Source of the DNA: Leisingera methylohalidivorans DSM 14336
GTDB taxonomy: Bacteria; Pseudomonadota; Alphaproteobacteria; Rhodobacterales; Rhodobacteraceae
Assembly: GCF_000511355.1 (NCBI RefSeq)
Contig: NC_023135.1
Span: forward strand, 503,462-567,461
DNA length: 64,000 nucleotides
Direction: 5' to 3'
Of this stretch, positions 38,621 to 47,630 are shown piece by piece. The first letter of the stretch is position 1. Every line of letters starts with the position of its first letter. The position numbers and the translations under genes were made by a program. The notes below the pieces were generated by a model. It had not been told where the DNA came from and did no database searches. It saw nothing but the letters and a program-made list of their open reading frames with translations.

Positions 38621-38865
38621 TGGATATTCTGTATTTCGCCTGGGTGCGCGAACGTATCGGCCTGCCGCGCGAGCAGGTGGAGACTTCGGCTGCCACCGTT
38701 GCGGAGCTGGTTGAGGAGTTGCGCGCCTGTGACGAACGCTATGCCGCTGCCTTTGCCGATCTTTCTGCCCTGCGTGTCGCCTTGGATCAGGAGCTGTCCG
38801 AGTTCGATGCGCCGCTGGCCGGCGTGCGCGAGGTTGCCTTTTTCCCGCCGATGACCGGGGGCTGA
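38620..38865 (+). CDS. moaD: Molybdopterin synthase small subunit MoaD
   Basis: This is 81 residues, a ubiquitin-like beta-grasp protein ending in PMTGG; the terminal Gly-Gly carries the thiocarboxylate used to make molybdopterin. MDILYFAWVRERIGLPRE is the usual start. The ATG overlaps the pgsA stop (TGATG). It partners with MoaE, encoded next. Confidence 0.95.
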   Translation: MDILYFAWVRERIGLPREQVETSAATVAELVEELRACDERYAAAFADLSALRVALDQELSEFDAPLAGVREVAFFPPMTGG

Positions 38866-38869
38866 CGCG

Positions 38870-39316
38870 GTGCGGATCTCCGTTCAGGAAACGCCGTTCG
38901 CGCCGGGTGCCGAAGGCGACGCCTTTGCGGCCGGCGCCGCGGGCGCAGGCGCCGTGGTGACCTTTACCGGCGTGGTGCGCGATGCGGATCAGGGCCGGTT
39001 GCAGGCGATGGAGATCGAGCATTATCCGGGCATGACCGAAAAGGCGCTGACTGCCATTGCCGAGGAGGCCTGCACACGCTGGTCGCTGGCGGATGCGCTG
39101 GTGATCCACCGGTATGGCCGCCTGGCCCCGGGCGAGCGCATCATGATGGTCGCAACTGCCGCCCGCCACCGCAGGGATGCGTTTGAGGCGGCGGAATACC
39201 TGATGGACTACCTGAAATCGCGCGCCCCGTTCTGGAAAAAGGAAATCCTGACTGGCGGCGATGCCGATTGGGTTGCCGCCAAGGACGCCGACGAGGATGC
39301 GCTGAAACGCTGGTGA
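38870..39316 (+). CDS. moaE: Molybdopterin synthase catalytic subunit MoaE
   Basis: This is 148 residues. TGVVRD, EIEHYPGMTEKALTAI, VIHRYGRLAPGERIMMVA and RAPFWKKE are all family signatures; the Lys pair in FWKKE is in the active site. It receives sulfur from MoaD and converts precursor Z to molybdopterin. The start is GTG at 38870, 4 bases after moaD. MoaB encoded at 54861 belongs to the same pathway. Confidence 0.95.
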   Translation: MRISVQETPFAPGAEGDAFAAGAAGAGAVVTFTGVVRDADQGRLQAMEIEHYPGMTEKALTAIAEEACTRWSLADALVIHRYGRLAPGERIMMVATAARHRRDAFEAAEYLMDYLKSRAPFWKKEILTGGDADWVAAKDADEDALKRW

Positions 39317-39342
39317 GCCCTGCCAGTGGGGCAACGCGGGGC

Positions 39343-39424
39343 GCTCCCGCCAGTTATTCAATCATCAAAAGATGATTTCCGCCTGTTGGGCCCGGCGCCG
39401 CGCTGCGCGCTGCGCCTTTTTTTT
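39343..39424 (-). repeat. Intergenic hairpin repeat, copy 4; GC stem with T run after moaE
   Basis: Read on the minus strand it has the GC stem, GGGCCCAACAGGCGG, the core hairpin AATCATC-TTTT-GATGATT (39360-39377) and the closing GGCGGGAGC (39343-39351). The core stem is AT-rich, unlike the GC-rich core of copy 3, but is still perfectly paired. On the plus strand the stem at 39394-39416 is followed by eight T, so it can also terminate moaE. The rest of the gap (39425-39659) is GC-rich, with one stem GCCGTGC-GCCG-GCACGGC (39571-39588) and no gene. Confidence 0.62.
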
Positions 39425-39659
39425 CTGAGATGGCCTTGAAGAGCAGGTCTGCCTTAAAGGCCGGCCCTGATTTTGTTCAGGCTGGTGCGTCAAGGACAAG
39501 CCGCTTCGCGGGGCCTGCAGCCGTCTTGCCCCTCGAGCGCCGTGAGGGCCGCGAGCGGGGCCGCCGTGCGCCGGCACGGCGCCGCGCCCAAGGCTGTCCG
39601 GACGGTGCTGGCGCAGCCGGCGCGGTCTGCAGGCGCGGGAGTGCGCCGCTGCCCCAAGC

Positions 39660-39974
39660 TCAATGGGGGATCTGGCTGCGCAGCTCTTCGGCTTCCCTGC
39701 GGGCTTCGCGCAGCCCGTCCATCGTGGCGCGCAATTCGGCCTCGGTCTGGGTCAGCTGGTTGGTCAGCTCTGCCTCGCGCTGCTGCAGATAGGTGATCGC
39801 CTGGTCGCGGGTTTCTTCCGCCTCATGCAGCTCCTGGCTCATCCGGTCGAGGTCGGCCACATCGCTTTGCCGCACCCGGGTGAAGCGGTGCACCAGCCAG
39901 TTGGCGAACCAGCCAAGCGCAAAGGCCGCGAACAGGATGATCGCGGTGGTGATGATGAACTCTGTCCTGTTCAT
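39660..39974 (-). CDS. Membrane-anchored coiled-coil protein next to OmpA-like gene
   Basis: This is 104 residues. The N-terminal membrane helix is FIITTAIILFAAFALGWFAN. A heptad-rich coiled coil follows from about residue 40 (LDRMSQELHEAEETRDQAIT to LRSQIPH). It overlaps the stop of the OmpA-like gene by 1 base and is certainly co-translated with it. The function is unknown; a structural partner of the OmpA-like protein is the simplest guess. Confidence 0.8.
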   Translation of the reverse strand: MNRTEFIITTAIILFAAFALGWFANWLVHRFTRVRQSDVADLDRMSQELHEAEETRDQAITYLQQREAELTNQLTQTEAELRATMDGLREARREAEELRSQIPH

Positions 39975-41863
39975 TACTCTGTGGTCTCCTGTGCGTCTTC
40001 TGCGCTTTCGGCGGCCTGTTCGCCGTTGCCCGTATCTGCAGTGTCTTCTGCCGCGGCAGGGCGGATCAGTTTGAATTCAATGCGGCGGTTGGCTTCGCGG
40101 CCGTCTTCGGTGCCGTTGTCCGCGATCGGCGTGCTTTCGCCATAGCCCTTGGCGGCGAAGGTGGAGGTGACCACCCGGCGCGCCCGCAGTTCGTTCAGCA
40201 CCGACTGGGCGCGTGCCTGGCTCAGCTCCTGGTTCATCGCTTCGCGGCCCTGGCTGTCGGTATGGCCCTGGATCTCCAGCCGCACCGGGCCGCATCGGCC
40301 GAGCACGTCTGCGATCCGGTCCATGGTTCCAGTGCTTTGCACCGCGATTGTGGCCGAGCCGGGTTCAAAGGCAATCTTGGCTTCGCTCTGGGCGCTGGCG
40401 AGCTGCGCCTCGCACAGTTCCGGCGGCAGCGGCTTGTCTTTGGGTTCGGGCGGCTTTTCATAGGTGATGTCGAGGTCATAGGTGTCGGCCTCGCCCAGCT
40501 TGGCGGACAGGAAACCGGCAATTTCAGCCGGGGCGTCCTTGCGGTAGCTCATGCCGCGCAGTTCCAGATTGCCGGGCGTTACAGTGACCGCGCCGCGCTG
40601 CAGATAGGAGAGCGCTTCCAGCGCTGCCAGCACCCGCACCGGCCAATCAGCAGGCAGGTCGGCGACGACACGGGCCGCTGTGTGCACATTGTCCGACCCG
40701 AACCGCGCTTTGGCATAGCTGTCGGCCACCGTGCGCTGCGCGGCATCGGTAAGGCGCCCGCGCAGCTGCACCTGGCCTTCAGGGCTGAGGGTCGCGGTGA
40801 ATTCAGGGATGCCGGCGGCGTCCGGGGATTCCGGTACCGGCAGGACCGCATGCAGCGCAAAGACCTTGGGGAGGGCGTTTTCCAGCTCCCCCGCCACATG
40901 GTCGAACAGCTTGCTGTCGGTGCCTTCTGCGGCGGCCAGGGTGATATCCGCATTGGCAATGGTCACCGCGCCGGCGCCAAGTTCGGCCAGGCTGGCAATG
41001 CTCAGTTCCGCCGCGCGGGCCCAGTTGGGCGAGGGCACGCCCATGCCGATCACGCAATCCGCGTCATCCTGCAGCCCGGCCTTACGGGCGGCGGCCAGAA
41101 TACGGTTGCGGCTTTCCTCGCTCTCGGCGGAGCAGGCATCGAATTCTGCACCGTCGGGCCCCAGGAGGAAGCGCAGGGTGAAAGGAGTGATCACCGGGCG
41201 CGGCGCCGCGATGTCGAGCGCCAGCCGCAACCCCGGCGGAGCCTTGCGGCCGAGTTGCTCCTCCAGCCGCGCCTTGGCCTCTTCGCTGTCGGAAATGGCG
41301 GTGACTGAGACGTCCCCGGCTGCCACCGAGATTTTTGAGCGCGGCAGCAGCTTCAGCGCTTCGACCGCAAACTGCATTGAATCCTGCCAGCCGTCGGGGA
41401 TCGTGTATTTCGCGGTTTCCAGCAGATCGGTCACGTTCTCAGGGCCTGCCAGCGCCTCAAGCTGCTTGACCAGCGCTGCGCGGCCGGATCCTGCGGGAAT
41501 CAGGCCGATAATCGAGATGCCGCTGTCATTGCGCAGAATTTCCGCAGAGAACCGCGGCGGGGCCAGGCCGTTGGCGGGCGGCACCTCCATGCCATCGAGG
41601 ATCCGCGCTGCGTCGACAACCGTGCCGACCCGCGATTTGACTGAGAACCGGGTGGCTTCATCAGGTGCGGTGCCTTCCAGCAGCACCTGCAACCCGTCGG
41701 CGGTTACCTCAGCCCAGGTATAGCCGCCGTCATCCAGCGCCCGGCGCACACTTGTTTCTGTGCTCCGCTCGACAGCGGTGACGGCAAATCCGGCGGCAAC
41801 AAGGCTCAGCCCGGCCGCAGCGGCAAAGGCCAGGCCCGGGATCAACAGCTTAGACAGGCGCAT
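39974..41863 (-). CDS. Large OmpA-family protein with N-terminal BON-like repeats
   Basis: This is 629 residues. An N-terminal signal/anchor (about 8-30) is followed by several alpha-beta repeats resembling BON modules (for example EVTADGLQVLLEGTAPDEAT; AGDVSVTAISDSEEAKARLE). A C-terminal OmpA domain follows, with EIQGHTDSQGREAMNQELSQ, RAQSVLNELRARRV and YGESTPIADNGTEDGREANR. Asp and Arg for peptidoglycan meso-DAP binding are in this last block. It probably links the envelope to the cell wall. It is first of a two-gene unit with the coiled-coil protein. Confidence 0.85.
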   Translation of the reverse strand: MRLSKLLIPGLAFAAAAGLSLVAAGFAVTAVERSTETSVRRALDDGGYTWAEVTADGLQVLLEGTAPDEATRFSVKSRVGTVVDAARILDGMEVPPANGLAPPRFSAEILRNDSGISIIGLIPAGSGRAALVKQLEALAGPENVTDLLETAKYTIPDGWQDSMQFAVEALKLLPRSKISVAAGDVSVTAISDSEEAKARLEEQLGRKAPPGLRLALDIAAPRPVITPFTLRFLLGPDGAEFDACSAESEESRNRILAAARKAGLQDDADCVIGMGVPSPNWARAAELSIASLAELGAGAVTIANADITLAAAEGTDSKLFDHVAGELENALPKVFALHAVLPVPESPDAAGIPEFTATLSPEGQVQLRGRLTDAAQRTVADSYAKARFGSDNVHTAARVVADLPADWPVRVLAALEALSYLQRGAVTVTPGNLELRGMSYRKDAPAEIAGFLSAKLGEADTYDLDITYEKPPEPKDKPLPPELCEAQLASAQSEAKIAFEPGSATIAVQSTGTMDRIADVLGRCGPVRLEIQGHTDSQGREAMNQELSQARAQSVLNELRARRVVTSTFAAKGYGESTPIADNGTEDGREANRRIEFKLIRPAAAEDTADTGNGEQAAESAEDAQETTE

Positions 41864-41923
41864 ATGGCAGTATCTTCCCAGTTTGCGTTACAGGCTCTTA
41901 CCCCGCGCGCGGCTGCGGTTCAA

Positions 41924-42886
41924 TCACACGAACATGGCCAGCACAAAGAAGATCAGCGGAATCAGGCCGGTATCGCGGTTGAGACGGAACAATTGCAGCA
42001 ACCGCTGTGTATGTTCTGCGTCAAAGGCGCGCAGCTGCCAGGTCAGGTGCCAGCCCATTGCCCATGGCGCGGCCAGCGCCAGCACCAGCGCCAGCACCGA
42101 GGCGCTGTCCTGAACCGCCAGGATCACGGCCAGCGCCATCAGGCTGACAAAGGCGACAATGAACCGGCGCAGCCACATCGGGGTATCAGAGCCAAACAGC
42201 CGGGCGGTGGATTTCACCCCGATCAGGGCGTCGTCCTCGGTGTCCTGATGGGCATATATGGTGTCGTAGAACAGCGTCCAGGCAATCCCCGCCAGATACA
42301 GCAGCACCGGCGGCCAGCCGAGGGAGCCGGTATGGGCCACCCAGGCCAGCATCGCTCCCCAGTTGAAGGCCAGCCCGAGGAAGATCTGCGGCCACCAGGT
42401 AAAGCGCTTGGCAAAGGGGTAGACCGCGACCGGCAGCAGCGACAGGATGCCCATGGCAATGGCCGCCTGGTTGAAGGTCAGAAGGATCATCAGCCCTGCC
42501 AGGCATTGAAGCCCCATCCAGGCCAGCGCGCCCTTGACCGTGACCTGGCCCGCGGGGATCGGGCGCGAGCGGGTGCGCTCCACCTGGCCGTCGATGTTGC
42601 GGTCTGTGATGTCGTTCCAGGTGCAGCCCGCGCCGCGCATCAGCCAGGCGCCCGCAGCGCAGCCGATGGCGATCCACAGATCCTGCCAGCGCGGGCTCTG
42701 ATCGGACAGGATCGCCAGCGCCAGCCCCCACCAGCAGGGGATCAGCAAGAGCCAGGTGCCGATCGGCCGGTCGGCGCGGCTGAGGCGCAGATAGGGCCGC
42801 GTCCATTCCGGGGCATAGGTGTCGACCCAGTTTCCGGTGACCGCATCCGCGACCTGACCCTCTGGCGCTGGCTTCTGACCTTGCAT
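41924..42886 (-). CDS. ubiA: 4-hydroxybenzoate octaprenyltransferase
   Basis: This is 320 residues from the ATG at 42886. Two Asp-rich motifs are present: CTWNDITDRNIDGQVERT (NDxxDxxxD) and DTIYAHQDTEDDALIGVKST (DxxxD). About eight membrane segments span the protein. It attaches the polyprenyl tail to 4-hydroxybenzoate in ubiquinone synthesis. The same frame stays open upstream for another 240 codons antisense to rsmE, but that part has no similarity to UbiA. Only 12 bases separate the divergent ubiA and rsmE start codons. Confidence 0.95.
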   Translation of the reverse strand: MQGQKPAPEGQVADAVTGNWVDTYAPEWTRPYLRLSRADRPIGTWLLLIPCWWGLALAILSDQSPRWQDLWIAIGCAAGAWLMRGAGCTWNDITDRNIDGQVERTRSRPIPAGQVTVKGALAWMGLQCLAGLMILLTFNQAAIAMGILSLLPVAVYPFAKRFTWWPQIFLGLAFNWGAMLAWVAHTGSLGWPPVLLYLAGIAWTLFYDTIYAHQDTEDDALIGVKSTARLFGSDTPMWLRRFIVAFVSLMALAVILAVQDSASVLALVLALAAPWAMGWHLTWQLRAFDAEHTQRLLQLFRLNRDTGLIPLIFFVLAMFV

Positions 42887-42898
42887 ATGTAGGACCTC

Positions 42899-43624
42899 AT
42901 GAGTGCAAAAATCAGACTGTATGTAGAGCACCCCTTGGGGGCAGGGCAATCGGTTCCCTTGGATCGTGATCAGGCGCATTACCTGTTCGGGGTGATGCGG
43001 CTGGCGGATGGAGCCCCTGTGGCGCTGTTCAATGGCCGCGATGGCGAATGGCAGGCCGGGGTCGCCGAGGCCGGTAAGCGCGGCGGTACGCTGGTCTGCC
43101 AGGAGCAGAGCAAACCTTTGCAGCTGCCGCCGGACCTGTGGCTGATGTTTGCCCCGATCAAGAAGGCGCGCACCGATTTCATTGTCGAAAAAGCGGCTGA
43201 GATGGGCGCGGCCCGCATCCTGCCGGTGCAGACCGAGTTCACCAATTCCGAACGCATCCGCCAGGACCGGCTGCAGGCCCATGCGGTTGAGGCGGCCGAG
43301 CAATGCGGCGGCACTTATGTGCCGGACGTGGCGGAGCTGCAGAAGCTCCCGCGCCTGCTGGATCAATGGCCCGCCGGGCGCGAGCTGATGTTCTGCGACG
43401 AGGCGGAAGCGGGCAACACGCTGCAATTGGCGGCAGAGACGCAGAAAAACGCGCCCTGGGCCATCCTCATCGGCCCTGAGGGCGGATTCTCGGAGGCCGA
43501 ACGCAAGCGGCTGCACAATCATCCGCAGTCCCATGTGGTCAGCCTTGGCCCCCGCATATTGCGCGCCGACACCGCCGCGGTGGCGGCGATGACCCTGTGG
43601 CAGCAAGCACTGGGGGACTGGTGA
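42899..43624 (+). CDS. rsmE: 16S rRNA (uracil(1498)-N3)-methyltransferase
   Basis: This is 241 residues. An N-terminal PUA-like part (QAHYLFGVMRLADGAPVALF) leads to the SPOUT domain, which holds FAPIKKARTDFIVEKAAEMG, ILPVQTEFTNSER and LIGPEGGFSEAE. The deep knot is near LGPRILRADTAAVAAM. All are RsmE signatures. It is divergent from ubiA. The stop overlaps the start of the following kinase-like gene by one base. Confidence 0.95.
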   Translation: MSAKIRLYVEHPLGAGQSVPLDRDQAHYLFGVMRLADGAPVALFNGRDGEWQAGVAEAGKRGGTLVCQEQSKPLQLPPDLWLMFAPIKKARTDFIVEKAAEMGAARILPVQTEFTNSERIRQDRLQAHAVEAAEQCGGTYVPDVAELQKLPRLLDQWPAGRELMFCDEAEAGNTLQLAAETQKNAPWAILIGPEGGFSEAERKRLHNHPQSHVVSLGPRILRADTAAVAAMTLWQQALGDW

Positions 43625-44604
43625 TGGGCGGGGTGTTGCGCTTGCCGCAGATTGCCGTGCCGAAAGATGCCGCGCGTCAGATGAAGCGGGTGCAGCGGCA
43701 GGCGCTGCTGAAATGGCCGTTCGGCGGCATCACGCTGGAAAGCACTCTGAAGACCTCCAAGGAGGCTTCTGTGTTTCGTGGCTACCGCGGAACGGAGCCG
43801 GTGGTCGTCAAGAAATTCTGGGACAGGGGCACACGCCTCCATTTTGTTGGTGGAACCGTTCATGCACTGAAGCGCTTTGACGATCTGGGCGGCCACGAGA
43901 AATATTCGGTGAACAAGTATTTTGCCAGCTCCGGCCATCTGGGCTTGATGGTGGTGAGTTTCGAGCCCGGCACGCCGGTTGACCAGTTGCTCAAGCAATC
44001 CGCGGCAAACCGGTCTGATGTGATCCGGCGCTGCTGCGCCTGGCAAGACTGGGCCGGTCAGGGCAAAATTGCCGCAACCGCCCTCCCGGCAGACCGGTTT
44101 ACAGCGGAGATCAACTCCGTTCTGGCCGCTTCAACGGATCATCCAGACGCTTCGCTTTTGGCCGAACTGGGCGACGAGTTGCTGCAGATGCTGGCGGAAT
44201 TTGGCGAACGGCCCGCCCTCAGAGGACCAGGCCACCCGGATTTCGCGCCACGCAACCTGATTCTACGGCCGGACGGCGGTGTCGCCGCAATTGACATACA
44301 TCGCAGCGGAACCTTCTTCAGGTCCCGTCAAGCCGCTATTTTCCTGGTGTCCAAAGACTTCCAGAGCAAAGACTTGGATGGCTCGCTGATCTATGGCCTG
44401 GATGAGGCTGAGCTGCGCCAGTTTTTGGCGCGCAGTAATGCTCCGGAAGAAGAGGCGGAGAGCTTTCTGGTCTTCTTCATCGGTCTGACCTTTCTTCGAA
44501 TGTACGCCAAGAAAATAAAACGTGTGCGGCGCATGAGAATCAGACATGCGAGGATTCAAGGGTTCCTCAAGGACCTGCGACAGGGCAGGAGGATCGTGCC
44601 GTGA
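43624..44604 (+). CDS. APH-like protein kinase-fold phosphotransferase, unknown substrate
   Basis: This is 326 residues. RGYRGTEPVVVKKFWDRGT has the nucleotide-binding Lys. GHPDFAPRNLILRPDGG is the Brenner-type catalytic loop (H-D-N). VAAIDIHRSGTF has the metal-binding Asp in the DFG position. The C-terminus is very basic (KKIKRVRRMRIRHARIQG). It starts on the rsmE stop and overlaps the next gene by 4 bases, so it is part of that operon. It could phosphorylate a lipid, sugar or small molecule; lipopolysaccharide kinases are one possibility. Confidence 0.6.
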   Translation: MGGVLRLPQIAVPKDAARQMKRVQRQALLKWPFGGITLESTLKTSKEASVFRGYRGTEPVVVKKFWDRGTRLHFVGGTVHALKRFDDLGGHEKYSVNKYFASSGHLGLMVVSFEPGTPVDQLLKQSAANRSDVIRRCCAWQDWAGQGKIAATALPADRFTAEINSVLAASTDHPDASLLAELGDELLQMLAEFGERPALRGPGHPDFAPRNLILRPDGGVAAIDIHRSGTFFRSRQAAIFLVSKDFQSKDLDGSLIYGLDEAELRQFLARSNAPEEEAESFLVFFIGLTFLRMYAKKIKRVRRMRIRHARIQGFLKDLRQGRRIVP

Positions 44605-45128
44605 GTTTCATCCGTCCCGAAGCCCGCACCGCCCTGTGGCAATGGCGCGAGGTCATCGGCGCCGCGCTGATGACCCTCCTGGGCCTGAAATGGGCCTTCA
44701 CCTCCTTTGGCATCACCGCCATCACCGGCTGGGCGCTGATCGCAACCGGGCTGGTGACTGCTGTTATCGGCGCTCAGCGGATGCGCTTCCGGCGCGGCAC
44801 CGGCGGCCCCGGGGTGGTGCAGGTGGACGAGGGGCAGATCGCCTATTTCGGGCCGCTCACCGGCGGCGCAGTGGCCGCGTCCGAATTGGAACGGCTGGCG
44901 CTGGATCAATCCTCCAAACCGCCGCATTGGCTGCTGGAACAACCCGGCCAGCCACCGCTGGCGATCCCGGTGAATGCCGAAGGCTATGAAGCGCTGTTTG
45001 ACGTCTTTGCCGCTCTTCCGGGCCTCAAAACCGAGCGGATGCTGACCGAACTTCGCCGCCGCGGCCCTCACCAGGTCGTGATCTGGGAGCGTTCCTCGAG
45101 TCGGCCGGAACATCAGCGGCTGCATTGA
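44601..45128 (+). CDS. Membrane protein of unknown function upstream of gshA
   Basis: This is 175 residues from GTG 44601. Two close hydrophobic helices (about 20-62, VIGAALMTLLGLKWAFTSFG and GWALIATGLVTAVIGAQRM) are followed by a soluble domain. That domain contains VQVDEGQIAYFGPLTGGAVA and EGYEALFDVFAALPGLKTER. I do not recognise the family. It lies in the rsmE to gshA run and may share its transcript. Confidence 0.7.
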   Translation: MSFIRPEARTALWQWREVIGAALMTLLGLKWAFTSFGITAITGWALIATGLVTAVIGAQRMRFRRGTGGPGVVQVDEGQIAYFGPLTGGAVAASELERLALDQSSKPPHWLLEQPGQPPLAIPVNAEGYEALFDVFAALPGLKTERMLTELRRRGPHQVVIWERSSSRPEHQRLH

Positions 45129-45193
45129 CACCGGCGGCGATTCCGCCCACGACTGACCCTTCATGACAGACCTAACAGGACGGAGTGCCAGGC

Positions 45194-46564
45194 ATGTCCA
45201 TTCCCCAGTCCGGCGGCGGACCGATCGAACGCCACGAACAGCTTGCCGAATATCTTGCTGATGGCTGCAAGCCCAAGGAAGACTGGCGCATCGGCACCGA
45301 GCATGAGAAGTTCGGCTTCTGCAAGGATACGCTGAAGCCGCTGCCCTATGCCGGGGAACGCTCGATTCAGGCGGTGCTGGAAGGGCTGCGCGACGGCCAC
45401 GGCTGGGATCCGCTGATCGAGGGCGGCAACCTGATCGGGCTGACCAAGGGCGGCGCCAACATCAGCCTGGAACCCGGCGGCCAGCTGGAACTGTCCGGCG
45501 CGCCGCTGGAGACCATTCACGAGACCTGTGACGAGGTGAACGCGCACCTGCGCGACGTCAAGGACATCGCCGACAAGATCGGCGTCGGCTTCATCGGTCT
45601 GGGGGCGGCCCCGATCTGGAAGCACGAGGACATGCCCTTGATGCCCAAGGGCCGCTACAAGCTGATGGACAGCTACATGCAGAAGGTCGGCACCATGGGC
45701 ACCACCATGATGCGCCGCACCTGCACCGTGCAGGTGAACCTCGATTTCTCGACCGAGGCCGACATGGTGCAGAAGATGCGGGTGGCGCTGGCGCTGCAGC
45801 CGGTGGCCAATGCGCTGTTTGCCAATTCGCCCTTTCTGGACGGCAAGCCCAACGGGGTGAAATCCACCCGCGGGCTGGTCTGGCGCAATCTGGATGACGC
45901 CCGCACCGGCATGCTGCCCTTTGTCTTCGACGAGGGCTTCGGCTTTGAGGCCTGGGTGCAGTACGCGCTGGATGTGCCGATGTATTTTGTCTACCGCAAC
46001 GGCGAATACATCAACGCGCTGGGCATGTCGTTCCGCGACTTCCTCAAGGGCGAGCTGCCGGCCTTGCCGGGTGAAACACCGACCCTGTCCGACTGGGCCG
46101 ACCACCTGACCACTGTTTTCCCCGAGGCCCGGGTGAAGAAGTTCATCGAGATGCGCGGTGCCGACGGCGGCCCCTGGCGGCGGCTTTGTGCGCTGCCGGC
46201 CTTCTGGGTGGGCCTGACCTATGACCAGTCTGCGCTGGATGCGGCCTGGGATCTGGTCAAGGGCTGGGACGCGGAAACCCGTGAAGACCTGCGTGTGGCG
46301 GCCTCCGAACAGGGGCTGCAGGCCAGGGTCGGCGGCATCAGCATGCATGAGCTGGCGCGCGAGGTGGTGGCGATTTCGGAGAGCGGCCTGAAAGCCCGGC
46401 ATAAGCCCGGCGCCGGCGGGCTGGTGCCGGATGAAACCCATTTCCTGAATGCGCTGAAAGACAGCCTGGACAGCGGCAAGGTCCCGGCGGATGAGTTGCT
46501 GGCGCGCTATAACGGCGCCTGGGGGGAAGACCTCAGCCGGATCTACAGTGAGTTTGCTTATTGA
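45194..46564 (+). CDS. gshA: Glutamate--cysteine ligase (class II/plant-type)
   Basis: This is 456 residues from the ATG at 45194. The N-terminal WRIGTEHEKFGF, then GGANISLEPGGQLELSGAPL, MPKGRYKLMDSYM and RRTCTVQVNLDFSTEADMVQ are typical of the alphaproteobacterial/plant type. IEMRGADGGPW lies in the active-site region. It joins Glu and Cys, the first step of glutathione synthesis. The ligase gshB is not in the window. Confidence 0.94.
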   Translation: MSIPQSGGGPIERHEQLAEYLADGCKPKEDWRIGTEHEKFGFCKDTLKPLPYAGERSIQAVLEGLRDGHGWDPLIEGGNLIGLTKGGANISLEPGGQLELSGAPLETIHETCDEVNAHLRDVKDIADKIGVGFIGLGAAPIWKHEDMPLMPKGRYKLMDSYMQKVGTMGTTMMRRTCTVQVNLDFSTEADMVQKMRVALALQPVANALFANSPFLDGKPNGVKSTRGLVWRNLDDARTGMLPFVFDEGFGFEAWVQYALDVPMYFVYRNGEYINALGMSFRDFLKGELPALPGETPTLSDWADHLTTVFPEARVKKFIEMRGADGGPWRRLCALPAFWVGLTYDQSALDAAWDLVKGWDAETREDLRVAASEQGLQARVGGISMHELAREVVAISESGLKARHKPGAGGLVPDETHFLNALKDSLDSGKVPADELLARYNGAWGEDLSRIYSEFAY

Positions 46565-46667
46565 CCTGCAGAGGCGGCCCGTCCGGGCGGTCTATACTTT
46601 TGATACATTGTCTTTTGGCAAAAAACACTGCACCAGAATGATCCCTGGGGACAGCTTCGGGGACTTC

Positions 46668-47378
46668 ATGCTAGCGATCAGAACCAACGGCCAGAAATGG
46701 TATTTTGTTGCCTGTATGACTGTTGTTTCCGTGGCTGTGTCCTGGGCGGTGACCGGTCTGACAGCACCCGAAGGGCTGAGCCGGGCGGCCCTGGTGCCTT
46801 CGACGCTGGCGCCGCTGCTTATTGCACCTGTTGCCTCATACTGGGCGGCGTGCCGGCTGCTTGAAATCCACGTGCTTAATGAAAAGCTGATGAACTTGGC
46901 GGCGCATGACCAGATGACGTCGCTGTACAGCCGCGATCATTTCTTCCGGTTGATCGCCGGGCTGGGCGGTAATTTCAAGGGCAGCTTTCTGCTGGCGGAC
47001 ATCGACCGGTTTAAATCGATCAATGACACACACGGCCATCAGGCCGGCGACGAGGTCATCCGCTTTGTGGCCGGTGTTCTGAAAGCAGGCGTCCAGCCCG
47101 GTGGCATCGCGGCCCGCTTTGGCGGCGAGGAGTTTGTCGCCTGGATGCCGGATGTGTCTCTGCAGGCCGCAATGCACAAGGCCGAGGAGATCCGTCAAGC
47201 CGTTGGAGCGCACGCCCTGTCCGTTGGGGCTGAGAGCCTTTTATGCTCCGTCTCGATCGGGCTTGGCTATCATGACGGCAGCCGGACGGTTGAGGCAGTG
47301 CTGCGCGAGGCGGATGAAGCGCTTTATGCAGCTAAGAACAGCGGCCGCAATCAGGTGAAGTCGACCGGCCGGATGTAA
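46668..47378 (+). CDS. Membrane-anchored diguanylate cyclase (GGDEF)
   Basis: This is about 236 residues from the ATG at 46668, which has CGGGGAC upstream; ATG 46638 is an alternative. Two membrane helices lie at about 12-55, then a short linker. The GGDEF domain follows with DQMTSLYSRDHFF, LADIDRFKSINDTHGHQAGD and the signature GGEEF (ARFGGEEFVAW). The usual RxxD inhibitory site upstream of the signature is absent (sequence VQPGGIAARF). The protein has no recognisable sensor domain. It should make c-di-GMP. Confidence 0.9.
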   Translation: MLAIRTNGQKWYFVACMTVVSVAVSWAVTGLTAPEGLSRAALVPSTLAPLLIAPVASYWAACRLLEIHVLNEKLMNLAAHDQMTSLYSRDHFFRLIAGLGGNFKGSFLLADIDRFKSINDTHGHQAGDEVIRFVAGVLKAGVQPGGIAARFGGEEFVAWMPDVSLQAAMHKAEEIRQAVGAHALSVGAESLLCSVSIGLGYHDGSRTVEAVLREADEALYAAKNSGRNQVKSTGRM

Positions 47379-47570
47379 CGGTCCGCGGGATCCTGCCAGG
47401 GCGCCGGCGGCAGGCGGCTTGCGGCTGACCTTGACCAGCCCCTGCGGCTGAAGCCTATCTCGCTGGCATGAAGGACCAAACTCTGCAGGGCAGGCCGCAG
47501 TTTCATCATGGCATTCCGAAATTTCTGTAAAGACAGAAATCCAGGACATATCAGCCGCGCCTGGATAAAG

Positions 47571-47601
47571 GAAAACCGGCGGCAAGTCGCCTTGCCGCCG
47601 G
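47571..47601 (-). terminator. Rho-independent terminator of the YHS-domain gene
   Basis: CCGGCGGCAAG (47576-47586) pairs with CTTGCCGCCGG (47591-47601); on the minus strand it is followed by TTTTC. It lies 30 bases after the YHS gene stop. A second, AT-rich hairpin ATTTCTGT-AAAG-ACAGAAAT is at 47521-47540, without a T run. Confidence 0.85.
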
Positions 47602-47630
47602 CTGTCCGCAGGTGAGTGGCGGCCCAGGCC

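Noticed and set aside
41924..43606. A 560-residue fusion protein with UbiA at its C-terminus
   Set aside because: The first 240 codons are antisense to rsmE with no recognisable domain. UbiA has its own ATG at 42886 and normal length from there.
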